Source of the DNA: Apophysomyces variabilis
Taxonomy: Eukaryota; Mucoromycota; Mucoromycetes; Mucorales; Mucoraceae
NCBI GenBank assembly: GCA_002749535.1
Contig: MZZL01000044.1
Coordinates: 118,734 to 182,733 of the forward strand
Direction: 5' to 3'
DNA: 64,000 bases
The position numbers were made by a program, and so were the translations under genes. A model generated the notes under the pieces. It did no database searches and had not been told where the DNA came from. It saw only the letters and a program-made list of their open reading frames with translations. Position 1 is the stretch's first letter. The number at the start of each line of letters is the position of its first letter. Below, in pieces: positions 34,979-47,860 of the stretch.

Positions 34979-36861
34979 TTGGGAAGAGACATAGGAGCGG
35001 CAACCAGCATGATTCGTGTGAATTTTATAATTACACTCCGACTGCCTATGGTTTGTTCCCGCACAAGAAGAACACTTGATCCTCGGCCCGTCATCTCCCA
35101 AGAATATCTAAGACTGGCATTCCAAGTACGACAACGAAAGAATTGATAGCTGCCCAGGGAGACAGGAGGACATCTTTTACTGTCGATGTTTCGATTGTAA
35201 ATGGAGCTATCCAGCGTAAAAACGGACCATAACCAGCCTTTTTTCCTAGTCTACATGAAGTAGAACAGTAGTAGAAAAGCTTTGCTTGTGAGGACAATGT
35301 TGACTTCATTAACTCAGATCGGGGCTTAGAAGAATGAAAGAACCATTGTTATCTCACATTGTTGACTTCCATGACATTATCATTCAGAAATTTCCTTCAA
35401 TATGCTGCAAAGACCTGACTTCGTGCACAACTGCTACTTGGCATACGGGTTCAATTTGTATCAAGGACGAATCCTAGAAAAAGGAAATACTTCAACATAA
35501 GTAAAGATTATTTAGATAATGCATAAATAAACCGCTTAAAGAGATATACAACGGCGTAAAGATCCAACAATTTATGCTAATAATTAGATCGTGCGCGATC
35601 TCCTACAAGAAGAGGGAGAGCTTTCGCCATAAAGCGGTTGGAGCTGGAATAAGCTGCTCCAAAAAGATAGAACACTATGGCCTGTCTAAATAATTACGCT
35701 GCTTGTAACAATACGTGCATCAAATTATATCTCCCTTGATATGCTAGCTAGTTCTATAAGATACTTGATTCAGTTTATCAGCTGAGCAACTATATCCGGA
35801 GGAATTCAAGACCACGGCTTTTGATTATTCCGTTTCGAAACAAATCCCCTTATATGCAGTTTACATCTTTTACTCGACTTCTTTTTGGTACGCACTTTTT
35901 CTTCTCTCTCAGATCTAAAGAGGATGAAGGAACAACATGCAGAAAAATGGCAATGTAGTTTAAGACTACGTCCTCGATAAGCGATTATAAGATACGACTG
36001 AGTTTGCAATGACCCAGCCATATCCAGCTACATAATAGTATTTGCCTTTCAGAGTTAGTATGCATTGCAAAAGAAAAAACAGTTACTTCGTGCTTTCATT
36101 TAGCCAGGTACACCTGGTTTATTTCATGCACCAGCAACAAAATCAAACACTAGGCGGCTTATTATGCGATTGAAGAATCTTACACTCGAACCATATTTTA
36201 ATGATAGCAATATATTTTCTTTCTTCTTGCTTTCTTGCGACAAAATCTGCTTGGGAGTATCGGAAGCAAACCTCCGTCCGAAAGAAAACAAAAGCCATAA
36301 CGTTACTATGTTTACCCACATTGACCCCAAGTTCTTTTTATAGATCCACAATAATTTAATGGAGAAACTAAGATAACAATGAAGAACATCCGAATTAATA
36401 ACTCAAAGAGAGAGAAGAAAGAGTAGGCAAATGCAATCGCATTTTGTGATGCAGGAAAGAGAGTTGGGCTTCACAGGTTTTTGACAACCCTTCATTCGGT
36501 GTATCCATGGAAACACAAACTCCAAAAGCATGAAAAAAAAAGTTCATGTATACACACTAAGAGTTCTTGCAGTTGTGTAGAAAAAAAAAGGTTCCAAAAG
36601 AAAAAATAAAACTAAAAGTAAAACTAAGAAAAAGATGAAGCAGAGGCCTGCTCGCCAGCTGTCTTGATATCTTGTCAGATATTGGGTATGTAACACTAGT
36701 AAAGAAAAAAGGAAAAATAAGGAAAAGTAGAAAGAGAGTGTGTGAATGTTGAAATGATTGCGCATGAAAAAGAAAAAGGGAAATAAAGTAAGGAAGGGAT
36801 GTAAGAAGAAAGAAAAAAGAGAAGAAGAAAAGGAACGCTAAGGGCAAAGGTAATATGAGGT
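34979..36861. other. intergenic region
   Basis: Long AT-rich spacer. Many short minus-strand ORFs at 35800-36870 are Phe/Leu/Ser low-complexity and match A-rich plus-strand sequence, so they are rejected. A region just upstream of 34978 could hold a first exon of the dehydrogenase. Nothing else was supported. Confidence 0.5.
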
Positions 36862-38359
36862 TCAATTCGTAGTAGCCAAGCTGGTGTCGACCGTACTATC
36901 CAGAACCTGAGTTACATCGTCTACCTCTGTCAAGTCTTCAAGAAAAGCAATCAAATCGCTTAACTCAGTGTCATGTGGATCATTAAACCAAGTAGATACA
37001 GGCACCGCGTTGGATGTATGAAATATATAACTTGCTGGAGAATTATCCAGAATGAGTGTGGCTGAAAGATCTCGTCCAAGTTGGGATAGATCCTGTAACA
37101 AATTGAGAGTGATTTAGAAAACTTACAGCTAGTGAAATCCTTCCTTCCCTCCCTCTCTCACTCCCTATCTCTCTTACCTTAACATAAGTGCCCTTATGAT
37201 TGAAGCATGATTCACGGAACAATCGATGTCTGACCACCTTGTGAACATCCAACATATCCAGAACAGGATCAGCGTACTAAGAATAGCCCTACTGTCAGCA
37301 AACATTGCTTTTCTCGGTCAATCAATGTTTACCTTGGCTAAACTAGCGGTGAAAATAACAATCTCATACATCTCACCCATTCTACGCATAAATTCATCTA
37401 CTCCTGGTCTTTTCAGGACGTATACATTGTGGTATTGACGATCTATTTCCACAGGGACGATGAAATCCGGATTTGGAATGATCTTTCCCCCAGAATGATG
37501 TCAATTTACCATATCGTCCAACGTCATGCGCTCACCTTAAATGAACTGTGTACGAGGGTCTCATCGAGATCGAGCACAAGACATTTTCTGCCGTGGTCTT
37601 CGGGAGAAATGGGTGGCAATAACCACATGGCATGTCCCTGCCAATAATAAGATTAAGTTTTTTTTCTTTTCTTTCTGGATTTCAATCGGGCGCGCATTCA
37701 ACTACCTCTGGTGATGATTGTGGTGCGGACACAGGAGTTGCAGAAGTAACCTCCGAATCTCGACTGGTCTCTTCTTCTATTGCTGGTGATGGTAAATCGG
37801 TAGCAACGTTGGTATTTATTTTTGGTACACCGGATGATTTCTGTTCATCTTTAATTTCGGGAAAAGGGACGAGTACAGACTTCTCAACCATTTTTCCGCT
37901 TGCGCCTGTGGTTGTGGTTGTACTCGCTCTACTGTGTCGGTTATTTCGTTTGGTTTGTAAAACAGATGATTTGTCGCTATTGTCGAGAAATGATCCAGCG
38001 CCGACAGTGCAACATAGTAGTAGAGATAGAAATCCTCCTTTGGATCCAAATGAAGCTTTTAAGGAACCACTTCTCGAGTTTGGTCGGTTACTATCCGATG
38101 CAGACAACACCGGCGACTTGACATATTCAGGATTGATTGGTTTTGCTCTTGCTGATGCTAAGGAATAACGTTTGTATTACATGGTTTGTTCGGAGAAGGA
38201 GCCTGGTATCGGCGAGTCTAATAAAATAAAGAAAAGACACATACCCTTATTTTTGGAAGGTTCCTGAGGAGCGACCTGGGAAAGATTGATAGAGGCGGTA
38301 TTCACAGGTTTCGACATGGACTCTTCTGGTTGAGGCTGAACTGTTTGTGTTTGAGACAT
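36862..38359 (-). CDS. CTD small phosphatase-like protein (Psr1/Psr2 type)
   Basis: A HAD-superfamily FCP1/SCP phosphatase. There are six exons: 38359-38245, 38157-37706, 37637-37536, 37482-37333, 37276-37178 and 37092-36862. The N-terminal ~190 residues are a low-complexity Ser/Thr-rich region. The catalytic domain begins [16 protein letters not shown] with the DLDET nucleophile motif. It continues [37 protein letters not shown], and the second motif [20 protein letters not shown], then [13 protein letters not shown]. This matches yeast Psr1/Psr2 (plasma-membrane, sodium stress) better than Nem1. No palmitoylation-type N-terminal Cys pair is seen, so location is uncertain. Confidence 0.92.
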
Positions 38360-39949
38360 GGCAAGATGAACGCTAAGTAGAGGAGACAGCGAGGACAGAA
38401 TGATAGAAGCTTGCTCAGCCCAAAACGGTAAAAAGTAACTTGATGAGAGATCGACAGTTGGGCAAGCCCGCCGGGGAAAGGATCAGATTGAAAGTTAAAC
38501 ACCTTGCTTGCTTTATCCCTTTTATCGTTTATAGCATACAAAACTAGATGGCGAAGCTTTAATAAACAAAAGAACAAGTCTAGCCGGCCTGCTTTTCACG
38601 CCCGTATAAGAACAGAAAAGAGAGTCAACGACTTTTTGCAACAAAAGGGAAAACACAGCTGGAAGAAAGCAGCCGGCGGGGTTAGAAAAGAAGCGGAAGG
38701 ACTGGCAACCGGTCATCTCATCCCGCCTCCACGCCGATAAAAAAGAACAGGCGTCTACTATTCTTTTTCTCTCACGCAACGCCTACCTCCCTTGCTTTGG
38801 ACTGTTCACCATTAAATACAACAAAGGTCTCGTATACTTTAGCAACAAACCCTTCTTACATTATGCATACGAAAAGCTATGTCTTGCGAGCATTGGCCTC
38901 AGGAAAAATAGTATACAAATATCTAGAACAAACAACTCCTATGGCCCATGTTGTCATGACCTCATTGACCAGTAACCAAACAAGTAGGATCCATAACGAT
39001 ACTTTCTCTGCTATGGGTTGCTTAAGTTGCTTTGGAACGTTTCATTCCCCTCCATGCAATAACCGTAATATGAGATAGTGCCAAGAAGTGAAGCCGATAT
39101 GGCATCACTGAGCTTGAATTCGTGGCACAACGGTCCGCTTAGCAAATGATTAGTTATAAATGAGATGAAGCTTTTCTAAGGGAGTGTAAAGGAAACTTTG
39201 TTTAGCGCTCTTCAACTTTTCTTGTCGGAAAGAAACGTATGTCGATCTGCCGAAGCCGCGAGGAGATCTAGAATCCAAGATTGATTGGAATCTAATATAA
39301 ACACGTAATGGCGAGTTTGGGTTTAGCAAAGGAAAGAGCAATAGAGGGTTGATATGTCGCGAAGTTGTGTTCCAACTTGTAGAATAATCATGTATTCATT
39401 TGTTTCGCCTCGCTCATTGCATCAATTAAGATATCCAAGATCGACTGAAATAGATTACTTGTATCGTCAGAAGGAGCTAGAGTATAAGAGGAACATATAA
39501 TACATTTCCTGTCATTTCCTGTTCTATAAATGGGAAGGGTAAAAGCCTTTCCTAGACGTTTGTATCGATTTTACCGAATATCGATCGACCTGAAAAACGA
39601 TAGATAGGATTTGATGTAATTCCAGGCCTGGCTACAGGCGATACAAAGCGAATTCTGCTGTATGGCGCTTTGTATGGTAGGGTAAGGTCCTTTTTTTGTC
39701 TATCCCTTTTTTTTTAGCCAGGGTAGTATAACATAAACATTGAACAGGATATGCCAAACCAACAAGAGCCATATTCAAATCCCAGGCTCAGAATGTACTT
39801 TGAGTGAATGGCAAGCCAACGAAAAACTGTCCGTCAATGCGTGCAATTTTCCGGCGGAGAATTAAATCGAACGCAGACATAAGAAGTTTGGCTGAGTCAA
39901 AGGAGGTTCACTCAATCAGTTTTTTTTTCCTGCAGAACATAGCAAGAAA
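38360..39949. other. divergent intergenic region
   Basis: This 1.6-kb spacer lies between the phosphatase (-) and the Bax-inhibitor gene (+). Short ORFs (up to 94 codons) on both strands have no motif. A purine-rich stretch at 38600-38720 and T-runs at 39690-39715 and 39921-39928 are visible. No RNA gene or repeat was found. Confidence 0.5.
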
Positions 39950-40971
39950 ATGTCATACGGTACTCCGCAGCAACAATACCCTGCCCCACCTCCTGTATAC
40001 GAAGAAGAAGCTCGTGAGCCATTGTTTGGTTCCCAACACGACGATGACATGTTCAAGGAGACTGTTGCTAACAGTCCCTTGGAAATAAGAATGCGTAAGA
40101 ATGAATGAATGAAAGAAAAACATAATCGAATAACCCATGTTATGCCCCATAGAATTTGTACGCAAGGTATATTCTATCTTGGCCGTTCAACTGTTCGGTA
40201 CCAGCATCCTTTCTGCGGCTTACATGTATAACAATAACCTCAAATCTTGGGTCCAGACAAAGTACGTTTGCTATCGCCCTTGAATGCTACCAAAAACTAA
40301 TGCTTAGCATAGTCCTTGGTTGCTGTACGTCTCGGTTTTTGCTTCCATGGGCACACTTTTTCTGCTCATGTGGAAAGCACGATCAACCCCTCTGAACTAT
40401 GGTTTGCTTGCTCTGTTTACATTGATGGAAAGCCACTTGGTTGGAACAGTCGGTAAGTGTCCTTGACAATGAAAGCATGACGTGGGTCACTTAAACTTAT
40501 TCTTTTATCTTGTCTAGTGACATTTTATGATAAAACCATTGTCCTTCAAGCTTTGATTATCACGTTTGGCGTGTTTGTTGCTTTGACTCTCTTCACGCTT
40601 CAGTCTAAATGGGATTTCAGCGGGTTGGCACCTATGTAAGGGTTTCCTTTTTTTTTAATGTGTGTGTATATCTGGAGACAAGGTTGGCTAATTTTTATAA
40701 TCTTACTGTGAACAGTCTATTTGCTGGCATCTGGATTTTGATTATTGCAGGTCTTGTCCAAATGTTTATCCCATTCTCCAAGGGGTTTGAGCTCGCCTTG
40801 GCAATTGCAGGTGTTGTGATATTCTCCGGCTATATCATTTTCGATACATACCTGATCTTTAACCGCTTTTCTCCGGAAGATTATATTATGGCTTCGGTCA
40901 GCCTTTATATGGATATCATCAACTTGTTCCTCAGGATTTTGCAGATTCTATCTGCTATGCAGAGAGATTAA
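39950..40971 (+). CDS. Bax inhibitor-1 family membrane protein (BXI1/TMBIM type)
   Basis: A multi-span ER/vacuolar membrane protein of the TMBIM (calcium-leak, cell-death suppressor) family. The first exon is 39950-40094, then 40153 to about 40262, 40313 onward, and further short-intron exons to 40971. The N-terminal ~45 residues are Pro/Gln/Glu-rich (PQQQYPAPPPVYEEE). The UPF0005 core follows with QFVRKVYSILAVQLFGTSIL, FYDKTIVLQALIITFGVFVA and SGYIIFDTYLIFNRFSPEDY. The C-terminal SVSLYMDIINLFLRILQILS is typical. Seven hydrophobic segments can be counted. The acidic pair proposed to sense pH and calcium appears preserved (FDTYLI and YMDIIN). Confidence 0.93.
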
Positions 40972-41270
40972 TTATGCATTTCCCTTGGCTGTAGCTGCTT
41001 CCAATCATTTCTATGTCCTATCGAAGTGCAGACTTGCCTAATAAAACTACCACTAACATATGGGGTTATTACTAGTCTATCGACAGGGCAATCCGCAATA
41101 AAAAAAAATGGAAAGGGAGAGAACATTTATTGCGATTGCATTTTCTACGATTTCCGTTGAGTTTCCCAATATCTCAGCTACCTGAACAGTTTTAAGATCT
41201 GGACGATACTTGCGCTGTCTTCGACCGATGAATTGTGTTTTCATCTCCGAAGACCACACCATTTGGACCC
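40972..41270. other. short convergent intergenic region
   Basis: The common 3' flank of the Bax-inhibitor gene and the acyl-CoA dehydrogenase gene, 299 bp. It has A-runs at 41100-41108. The small minus ORF here has no motif. Confidence 0.6.
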
Positions 41271-43188
41271 TTATAACCTGGCATTTTCAGGGAAATGGCG
41301 CATCGCTTGACGGATGCCTAGGTCGGCCATAATTTCTTCCGCTCCACCTAAGATCGCCTATATGCATATTATATATTATATTTGGATGCATTAATGTTCG
41401 TGTTTTTTATGTGAAAAAAAAAAGTTTCTTTCCTACCGAAAACTTGTATGTGCGTTGCATGGATTCGACTGATCGTCCCATGCCACCTCGAGTAATAGCA
41501 CGTCCTCCGAAAATTTGACAAGCGTCGTCGGATATCTCATGTAGCATACGAGTCATACGAAACTTGCACAGCGCAAGAGGGCCAGCAAGTTTCTGCGATT
41601 GCTCCTTGTAGTCCATATGACACATCTGGTAAGTGATATTCTCGAGCCAATTGTGAGTACTCTCGGCTGCAGCAACCTACAGATCATCAATAATGTGATG
41701 AATAGACCCTTTATCCATTGCATGTTTCATTTGAAAGAATGGGTTACCATTTTGGCGAGTTTGTTCCGGATAACTGGTTGATCAATAAGGCGTTTGCCAA
41801 ACACTTGTCTCTGATTAGCCCATTTAAAACAGTCTTGAATCACCACACGTGCGCCCATGGATGCACCGGTGAGCATAACCCAACGTTCATGGTTGAAATT
41901 GGATAAGATTACTTTGAATCCTTGATTTTCCTTTCCAAGTAAATTTCCAACCGGCACTTTGACCTACAGGAAAAGATGCCCAGTGGTCATTAGTGTTTGG
42001 CCAAAAAAAAAATTTCCTGTTCTTCTATTTTTACATTTTCAAACATAACGTAAGAAGTACCAGCGCTTGCAGAGTACGATGTCTTGATAGGTTTTGTCTC
42101 AACTCCTTCTCCACGCTCCACGAGAAGCATGGATATTCCACCTTCGGTTCGCACAGCGACGGAGAAATAATCAGCAAACATGCCTATGCAGCAAAAGAAT
42201 TTTATATTCTCGATAAGTATTGATTTTGGTCTTTCTTTTTTTGTTCTCTGTTTTTGTTCCTTTCCTTTACCGGCGGTAATCCATTTTTTGGTACCGTTCA
42301 CGATGAAGTATTTGCCATCAGCTGTACGCCTCGCTGTTGTTTGAATGTTGGCAACATCTGAACCGGTATAAGGTTCTGTGATAGCTAGGCACATCCGTTT
42401 CCGTCCTGATAAAACTTCTGGGATAACTTTCGCTTGAACTTCCGGTCGGCCAAAGTTGATCACAGTAGGGAGAGAAATAACCATGCCACCAAAGATACCA
42501 CTACTTGTTCCTGGGGCAGTCCATCGTGCGGTCTCTTCGTGGGCTATCATTTCATGAAAGTAATCGAACTCTTCCGGATTTACATCCCCAACTAAGCGAA
42601 AGGATTTCAGCCATGGTCCTGGCCCGATGTTCGCAGCTAGTATTCCTAGATCACCCAGCTTTTGCAATAGTTCGGTTGACGGTTTATCTCCTGAATCTTC
42701 ATAGCCACGCGCTTCCGGAGCCAAGCTATCCATGATCTTGCGTAATGCAGCACGGAAACGGACATGTGATTCTCTGTATAAAGAAATAATAAAAGATAAT
42801 GCATTCCAGTTATGAAGGAGAAAAGTGAATATTTGTCTTTGGTTCCTGTTTACTTGAAGTAAGGGGACTTGAAACCCATCCAAGCACTTGATTCTGAATA
42901 GGGTACTGAGGAAGTATCACCTGGTTGAGCAACATGGATCTTAGGTTCTTCATTCATGAGCGTTCCGATTTTGTATCGCTGATATCTTAGCAGAGTTTCC
43001 TGCCGATGCAGACCGTAAAAGGCTTCTGTGGCGTCTTTTCCTGCATATTCGAGAATAGGCGCAACACCTCCTGGGTGCAGCCCAATAAATTTGCTCAGGT
43101 CATAAACACTATTATCAATGATAATCCAGCAATCCGATTCGGTTGAGTGGTGGCTGACTTCTGTACGCTCCAATTTAAGATCACCCAT
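41271..43188 (-). CDS. acyl-CoA dehydrogenase with N-terminal cytochrome b5 domain
   Basis: A fungal fusion of a cytochrome b5 haem domain to a flavin-dependent acyl-CoA dehydrogenase. Residues 1-80 are b5-like (WIIIDNSVYDLSKFIGLHPGG, then EYAGKDATEAFYGLH, with both haem histidines). The ACAD part shows LQKLGDLGILAANIG, the signature CLAITEPYTGSDVANIQTTA, and the flavin region GTKKWIT. It continues with VPVGNLLGKENQGFKVI, NHERWVMLTGASMG, and the C-terminal QIFGGRAITRGGMGRSVE, then AILGGAEEIMADLGIRQAMR. There are about seven exons, with introns near 42780, 42260 and 41960. Such fusions are candidates for peroxisomal or alternative-electron-acceptor fatty acid oxidation, which is inference. No PTS1 is visible at the C terminus (NARL). 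Confidence 0.92.
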
Positions 43189-43375
43189 TCAATCTGCAAA
43201 CGGAATAAAGAGTAAGAAAGGAAAAAGACAAAGATACAGACAACAAATGTCAGTGTTTGCGATTTTTATTTATATGCAATCGACGCCCGGATTCTTCTCC
43301 TTTTTTTCACACACTGTGTCCGTTTTTACTTTTTGGTAAATATAAGATTTGCTAATGTAAACAACCATGTGACTT

Positions 43376-44683
43376 TCAAGTTAGCCTTGAAGATGAGTGC
43401 TTCATAGGACAGAACTTTTCTGGACCCAAACAAGAGATTTCGTATCCCTCAGGGTATTCTGGCCTGTAAAGGCAAAAGACAGGGAGGTATTTCCCTTCCT
43501 TGGTGGGATAGAAAGATGTGCGAATTAAGTAATACTTGCGCGGGAGGAATAAGTGCCTTATGACGAAGGCTCGCAGATACAATGTACCATCAAATAGCTT
43601 CTTCAGTAACCATGCAGGACGATCAAGCCTAAAAGCATCGATAACATGAGGCTCCAGAGAGCAGGGTATCAATTTTCGTGCAATGGGTCCCATAAACGTT
43701 GGTAATCGTGTGAGAAGGTGTTTAACTGTAGCTTCTGCCACTTTCCAATTAGCCGGATGGTATACTACGCTCGTACGTTCGTAATGCTTTTTCACGAAAC
43801 AAATTAGTTGGCGTAAGATAATGAACATAAACTTAGCTACTTGCTTACTTTCATGAAGGCTTCGAGCTTTTCCACACTCTCAGGGATATCTTTGATTCCC
43901 ATCCCTGCACCAACGTCGCACCATACCCGGAAATAGGCCTGTAACACACAGATGGTTTAATTCCTGTCTCCGAAGCTTCCCTTTTTTTCAGTGTGCTTCT
44001 GAGCCTTACATTGATTTCCCGCTGATCCAATTGGCGGTATTCATACTGGTTGATCCAACGGATGGGTTCCATGATAAACAATGCTAGGGTGTAGAGATAA
44101 TCATCGTTAACAATGTTGTATTTACCATGCAATTCATTCAATCGTTTCGCAGACTCAACAGGGCGCGAATATTGAGCAAAAACTTCTTGTTCATTAAGGT
44201 TTGGGTTACGATACTTTTCGTTCTGGATTCGCGCGTAAGACTCGGTTATTTCCAACAGGATCAACTCCGTATCTTCTGCACGACGACTGGTGTTGATGAC
44301 TAGTTCGCGAGTACTTAAAAGCAGTCGACTAATTGTTGGAACGCTGTATGTCTTAAAAAGAGCGATTTCCAGAGCTTGTCGGTAAATGACTGAAACCTTG
44401 AAATGGTTAGAACTTTATCATACTCCTTTTGCTTTCTGAACGGATAATACTTGCGTGGAAATTCTTTCTTGGCTGATATACTGAATATCTCATCAGCAAT
44501 AGATCGATCCTTGAGGACGACATCAGGATCTGGATACTTGCGCCGTATCTCCTCTATATATCGATAACGACAATAGCGTACAATTAAGAGGTAGCATGCC
44601 GAGGAAACAGCCAGTAAAGCGGTTGCAGTATTTTTTGCTTGTGTTTCCATTATCCAGGCAAAGGTTGAATCGAACAAGTTCAT
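43376..44683 (-). CDS. DUF2236/mpaB-type haem oxygenase-like membrane protein
   Basis: The protein begins with a membrane segment (ATALLAVSSACYLLIVRYC). It follows the fungal mpaB/DUF2236 layout: YPDPDVVLKDRSIADEIFSI, a KKEFPRKYYPF motif, and RELVINTSRRAEDTELILLE. It continues DDYLYTLALFIMEPIRWINQ and YRQLDQREINAYFRVWCDVG, then GMGIKDIPES and HYERTSVVYHPANWKVAEAT. mpaB in Penicillium cleaves a farnesyl chain oxidatively in mycophenolic acid synthesis, and bacterial relatives (Lcp) cleave rubber. Substrate here is unknown. There are three or four exons. It lies upstream of, and co-oriented with, the b5-acyl-CoA dehydrogenase, 187 bp away. Confidence 0.88.
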
Positions 44684-45502
44684 AGTAACAAAGGAAATAA
44701 GAGAAAAGTGCAGATGTTACCTTGAATTTGTGTTTAAATCATATAAACTTTTCAATCCCAGCATGCGTGAACTCAGCCGAGGCGCATGGTATGAGCGCAT
44801 TCTACTACGCTGTTCAGTACATCATCCGAATCAATAACCGGAGCAAGTGTGGTTATGCATTTCTTCCTGTCGCAACCCACAATGGATGATACCACTCGTA
44901 GTTCTTACAAAGCACGCTCTTCATTCGCGTCAAACTGGCAACTTTAAGCATTCTGCTCTTGGAAGTGAAACGACGCTTTTTTTGCAAAGCCTACGTATTA
45001 TCTCGCATCATTCCTGAACGGCGTTTTGCTAGATTGTGCTACATTTACTGACATGTACAATAATCAACAGCTCAACTTTGTAATGTCTTTCGAAACAAAA
45101 AATAAACAAGGACATTACAGGTAAGAATAAGAGTAGCAGCCATTTCCATCGCAAGATATCAAGCCCAAGGCAGAATCGAAGCAATGCAAGGATGCTGTGA
45201 TATCCATGTGATAGAATGGCTTCATCTATATTTCAGTCATTGCCTGTTATCACTACAACGTCTCTTATGAAAGGAATCCTTACAGTAACCTTAGTAACCT
45301 GTTATATTGTGGTATAACGCATACGATTTCTATTCGTAGTTAAGCATTCAGCTCTCTTATGGGCCATAACACTTTGGGCCATAAGTGACCCGATCCAAAT
45401 TTTCAGTGACTACCAAATTCTGGACCATTTTTTTTTATATTTGAAAGATCAGGGCAGATCTTTTCTTCCACCCCTTACCTTCTTTTCTTCAGAACCATTA
45501 AG
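44684..45502. other. boundary region between gene-rich and transposon-rich halves
   Basis: No gene. A direct repeat of GGGCCATAA occurs at about 45361-45384, followed by a T-run (45428-45437). The MULE-type ORF begins 120 bp beyond. It may contain the left terminus of the MULE, but no inverted repeat partner was identified. Confidence 0.5.
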
Positions 45503-47240
45503 ATGCTTTCTGCTAATTCCGCAATTGTTATGGACGGGATGACTCTATACTCTGTTGCTCAATCTCTCCCGCAAACTCCCGCAAACGGTTATGTAGACAA
45601 GGAATCTGTTCGCAGATCCTTGGATGAATACGCCAAAATGAATAATTTCACTTTGGCAACTAAGTTCAGTACGCCCAATGTGCTTCACTTGAAGTGTAGC
45701 AGAGGTGGCGCCTATCGTGACAGACACAAAGTGAAAGATGACGAGCGAAAGAGGATGCGCCAGACGACCCTCACTGGCTGCCCTTACTTGATCAGACTGT
45801 CAAAACAACAAAACGCTGGTTTTCAATTGTTACAGCCAAAAGATATCAAAGAAACCTACCATAATCATCCGCTAACACCAGAAAATATCATGGCATCGAG
45901 CAAAGGAAGAAAAGCGATGATGACAGTTGATGATATTAAAGAAATAACATCAATGATCGATAAAGATTTGAAAACCAGAAGCATTCAGGAAGCATTGAAT
46001 GCTAAGGGCAGTTTGCATAACAAACTAACCGTCCATGATATAAACAACATAAGATACGGCGTCAAAAGTCAGAAGTTGTGCCTGTTCACGATTCGGCAAC
46101 TCGTTTGATTAAAATCATAGAGGAAAAAAACTATAATGTGTCATATGATGCAGATGATTCCGGCTATCTACGTCGCGTCTTATTTGCATCCAATACTATG
46201 ATTGAGAGAGGTCGCCGATTTTCTGAAGTTATGGTCATAGATGCGACGTATAACACCAGCAACATGAGAATGCCCTTGGTCACTGTTCAGGGTGTAAGTA
46301 ATCTCAGAGGTATGACTCTAAGGCATTTTCCAGTTCTTTATGCGTGGGTCAGTGATGAGAAAGAAGAAAGTTACGTCTGGCTTTTGGAGTTTTTAAAAGC
46401 AGTAATTTCCGACAATAAGCTTACCAGTACTATCTTTGTCACGGATAAATGCCGTGCATTGATGAATGCTATGGACCGCGTTTTCCCCACGAATGCCAAG
46501 TTACTTTGTATTTGGCATATGATGAACAACATTGACAAGGCATTTTCGGGAAAGTTTGTCGATGGTAAAAACAAGATCAGATGCACGAAACTGGTTATGA
46601 GAATGATTGAAAGCAACACAGAGGATGTATTTCAAGAGTGCCTTAGCAGCTTTTGATCGTTGGCAACTGATGAAAGCCTCTACATTGAAGGAAAGCCGGG
46701 CATTAACGAGTACTTTGAGGCTGAATGGCTGACCTGCATAGAAAAGTGGGCAGGCTATCACACGTCTCAATTAAAGCATTTTGGATGCACTAGCAGCCAA
46801 CGCGCTAAGAGCTCCCTCAGCGCATTAAAACGCCACTTGCACTTGATCTAGCCATTGGATCTGGCTTTTCAAAATCTGCATAAATATATTATACAAAGTG
46901 AAAGAGACTTTATAGAATTGCAAGTAAAGGAATCAAGCAGCGTAGACATCTTAGTTATCCATAACAAACAGGTTTAGAATTTGCTATACTGTGTGTCTAG
47001 CTGAGCACTTATTACAGTGCATGAAGAACTTCTGTGTGAGGTTGATAGTAACAGCAGTTGCAATTGTGAAGCTTGGCGCTGATATGGAATTTCCTGCAGG
47101 CACAGGCTGCCTAAACACAGAGTACTTGGAATATAAGATATTCCAAAGAGATGGCACCTCGACCTAGTAAAAGCAGACCAGCCTGTAAGCAGGATTCTGG
47201 CTATAGAGACTCATGAGCCATGGATGGAATGCATCTTGAA
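45503..47240 (+). pseudogene. Mutator-like (MULE) transposase relic, frameshifted
   Basis: The ORF at 45503-46108 encodes an N-terminal FAR1/WRKY-like DNA-binding region (LKCSRGGAYRDRHKVKDDER, then TLTGCPYLI and ETYHNHPLTPENIM). A frame change near 46065-46090 leads into the MULE DDE core. This core shows EVMVIDATYNTSNMRMPLV with the first Asp, ASVDEKEESY-like region, IFVTDKCRALMNAMDRVFP with the second Asp, and LLCIWHMMNNID. A TGA at 46654 interrupts it, and more stops follow. A SWIM-type zinc finger CNCEAW...CRH is still readable near 47055-47105 across another TGA. The element is dead as it stands. Its ends were not defined. Confidence 0.85.
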
Positions 47241-47860
47241 GCTAGAATGAGCATTCTGCCAATGTGAGGGACACTGTAATGTTTTATCTAATAAGAAAAA
47301 AGAGACAAGCAATATATGCGAGACTCAATGTAGGATGATTTTATTCAAATTAAAACATTACTCTTTTATACTAAAATGTCTGTAGGTCTAGATAGATAGA
47401 ACTGTGATTATAGATTATGCTTTGTATTAAGTGATTTGTAATTGCCTTCTATAATGGAGAGACTTCTCTGTAGCAGATCATAGAAGCTTAGCATTGTTTA
47501 TTATATTAAGGAACTAAGTTAAGATTGCTTAATCCTGTATTATATAAGTCTATGTTTAAAGTCTATCTTTCCTATTTAGACATAATCAAAGTAGTGAGAG
47601 TATCCATTATAGCTATGAATACAACACTAGTAAAACGTTGGCAATGTCAGAACAATGTACTATATGGTAAGTATAATTATAAATAGTATTAAACCAGTTG
47701 ATCATCATTGGATTGGCAATTTCCTAAGTGTGCAGGTAAGTTAAAGTGCGATAATTAGTGTAGAGCATAAATTTATTACTCTAAAGAAATTTGTGAAACT
47801 TTTTAAGGTATAGATAATGGCAAGTAATTTGCATTGTATGACAGAATAGTTGTGCTCTGA
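47241..47860. other. AT-rich transposon debris
   Basis: No ORF of note. It probably continues the MULE 3' flank and further decayed repeats. No terminal repeats were recognised. Confidence 0.4.

Noticed and set aside
36544..36865. Phe-rich minus-strand ORFs downstream of the Psr1-like gene
   Set aside because: Antisense of an A/G-rich 3' flank; homopolymer-driven and without motif.
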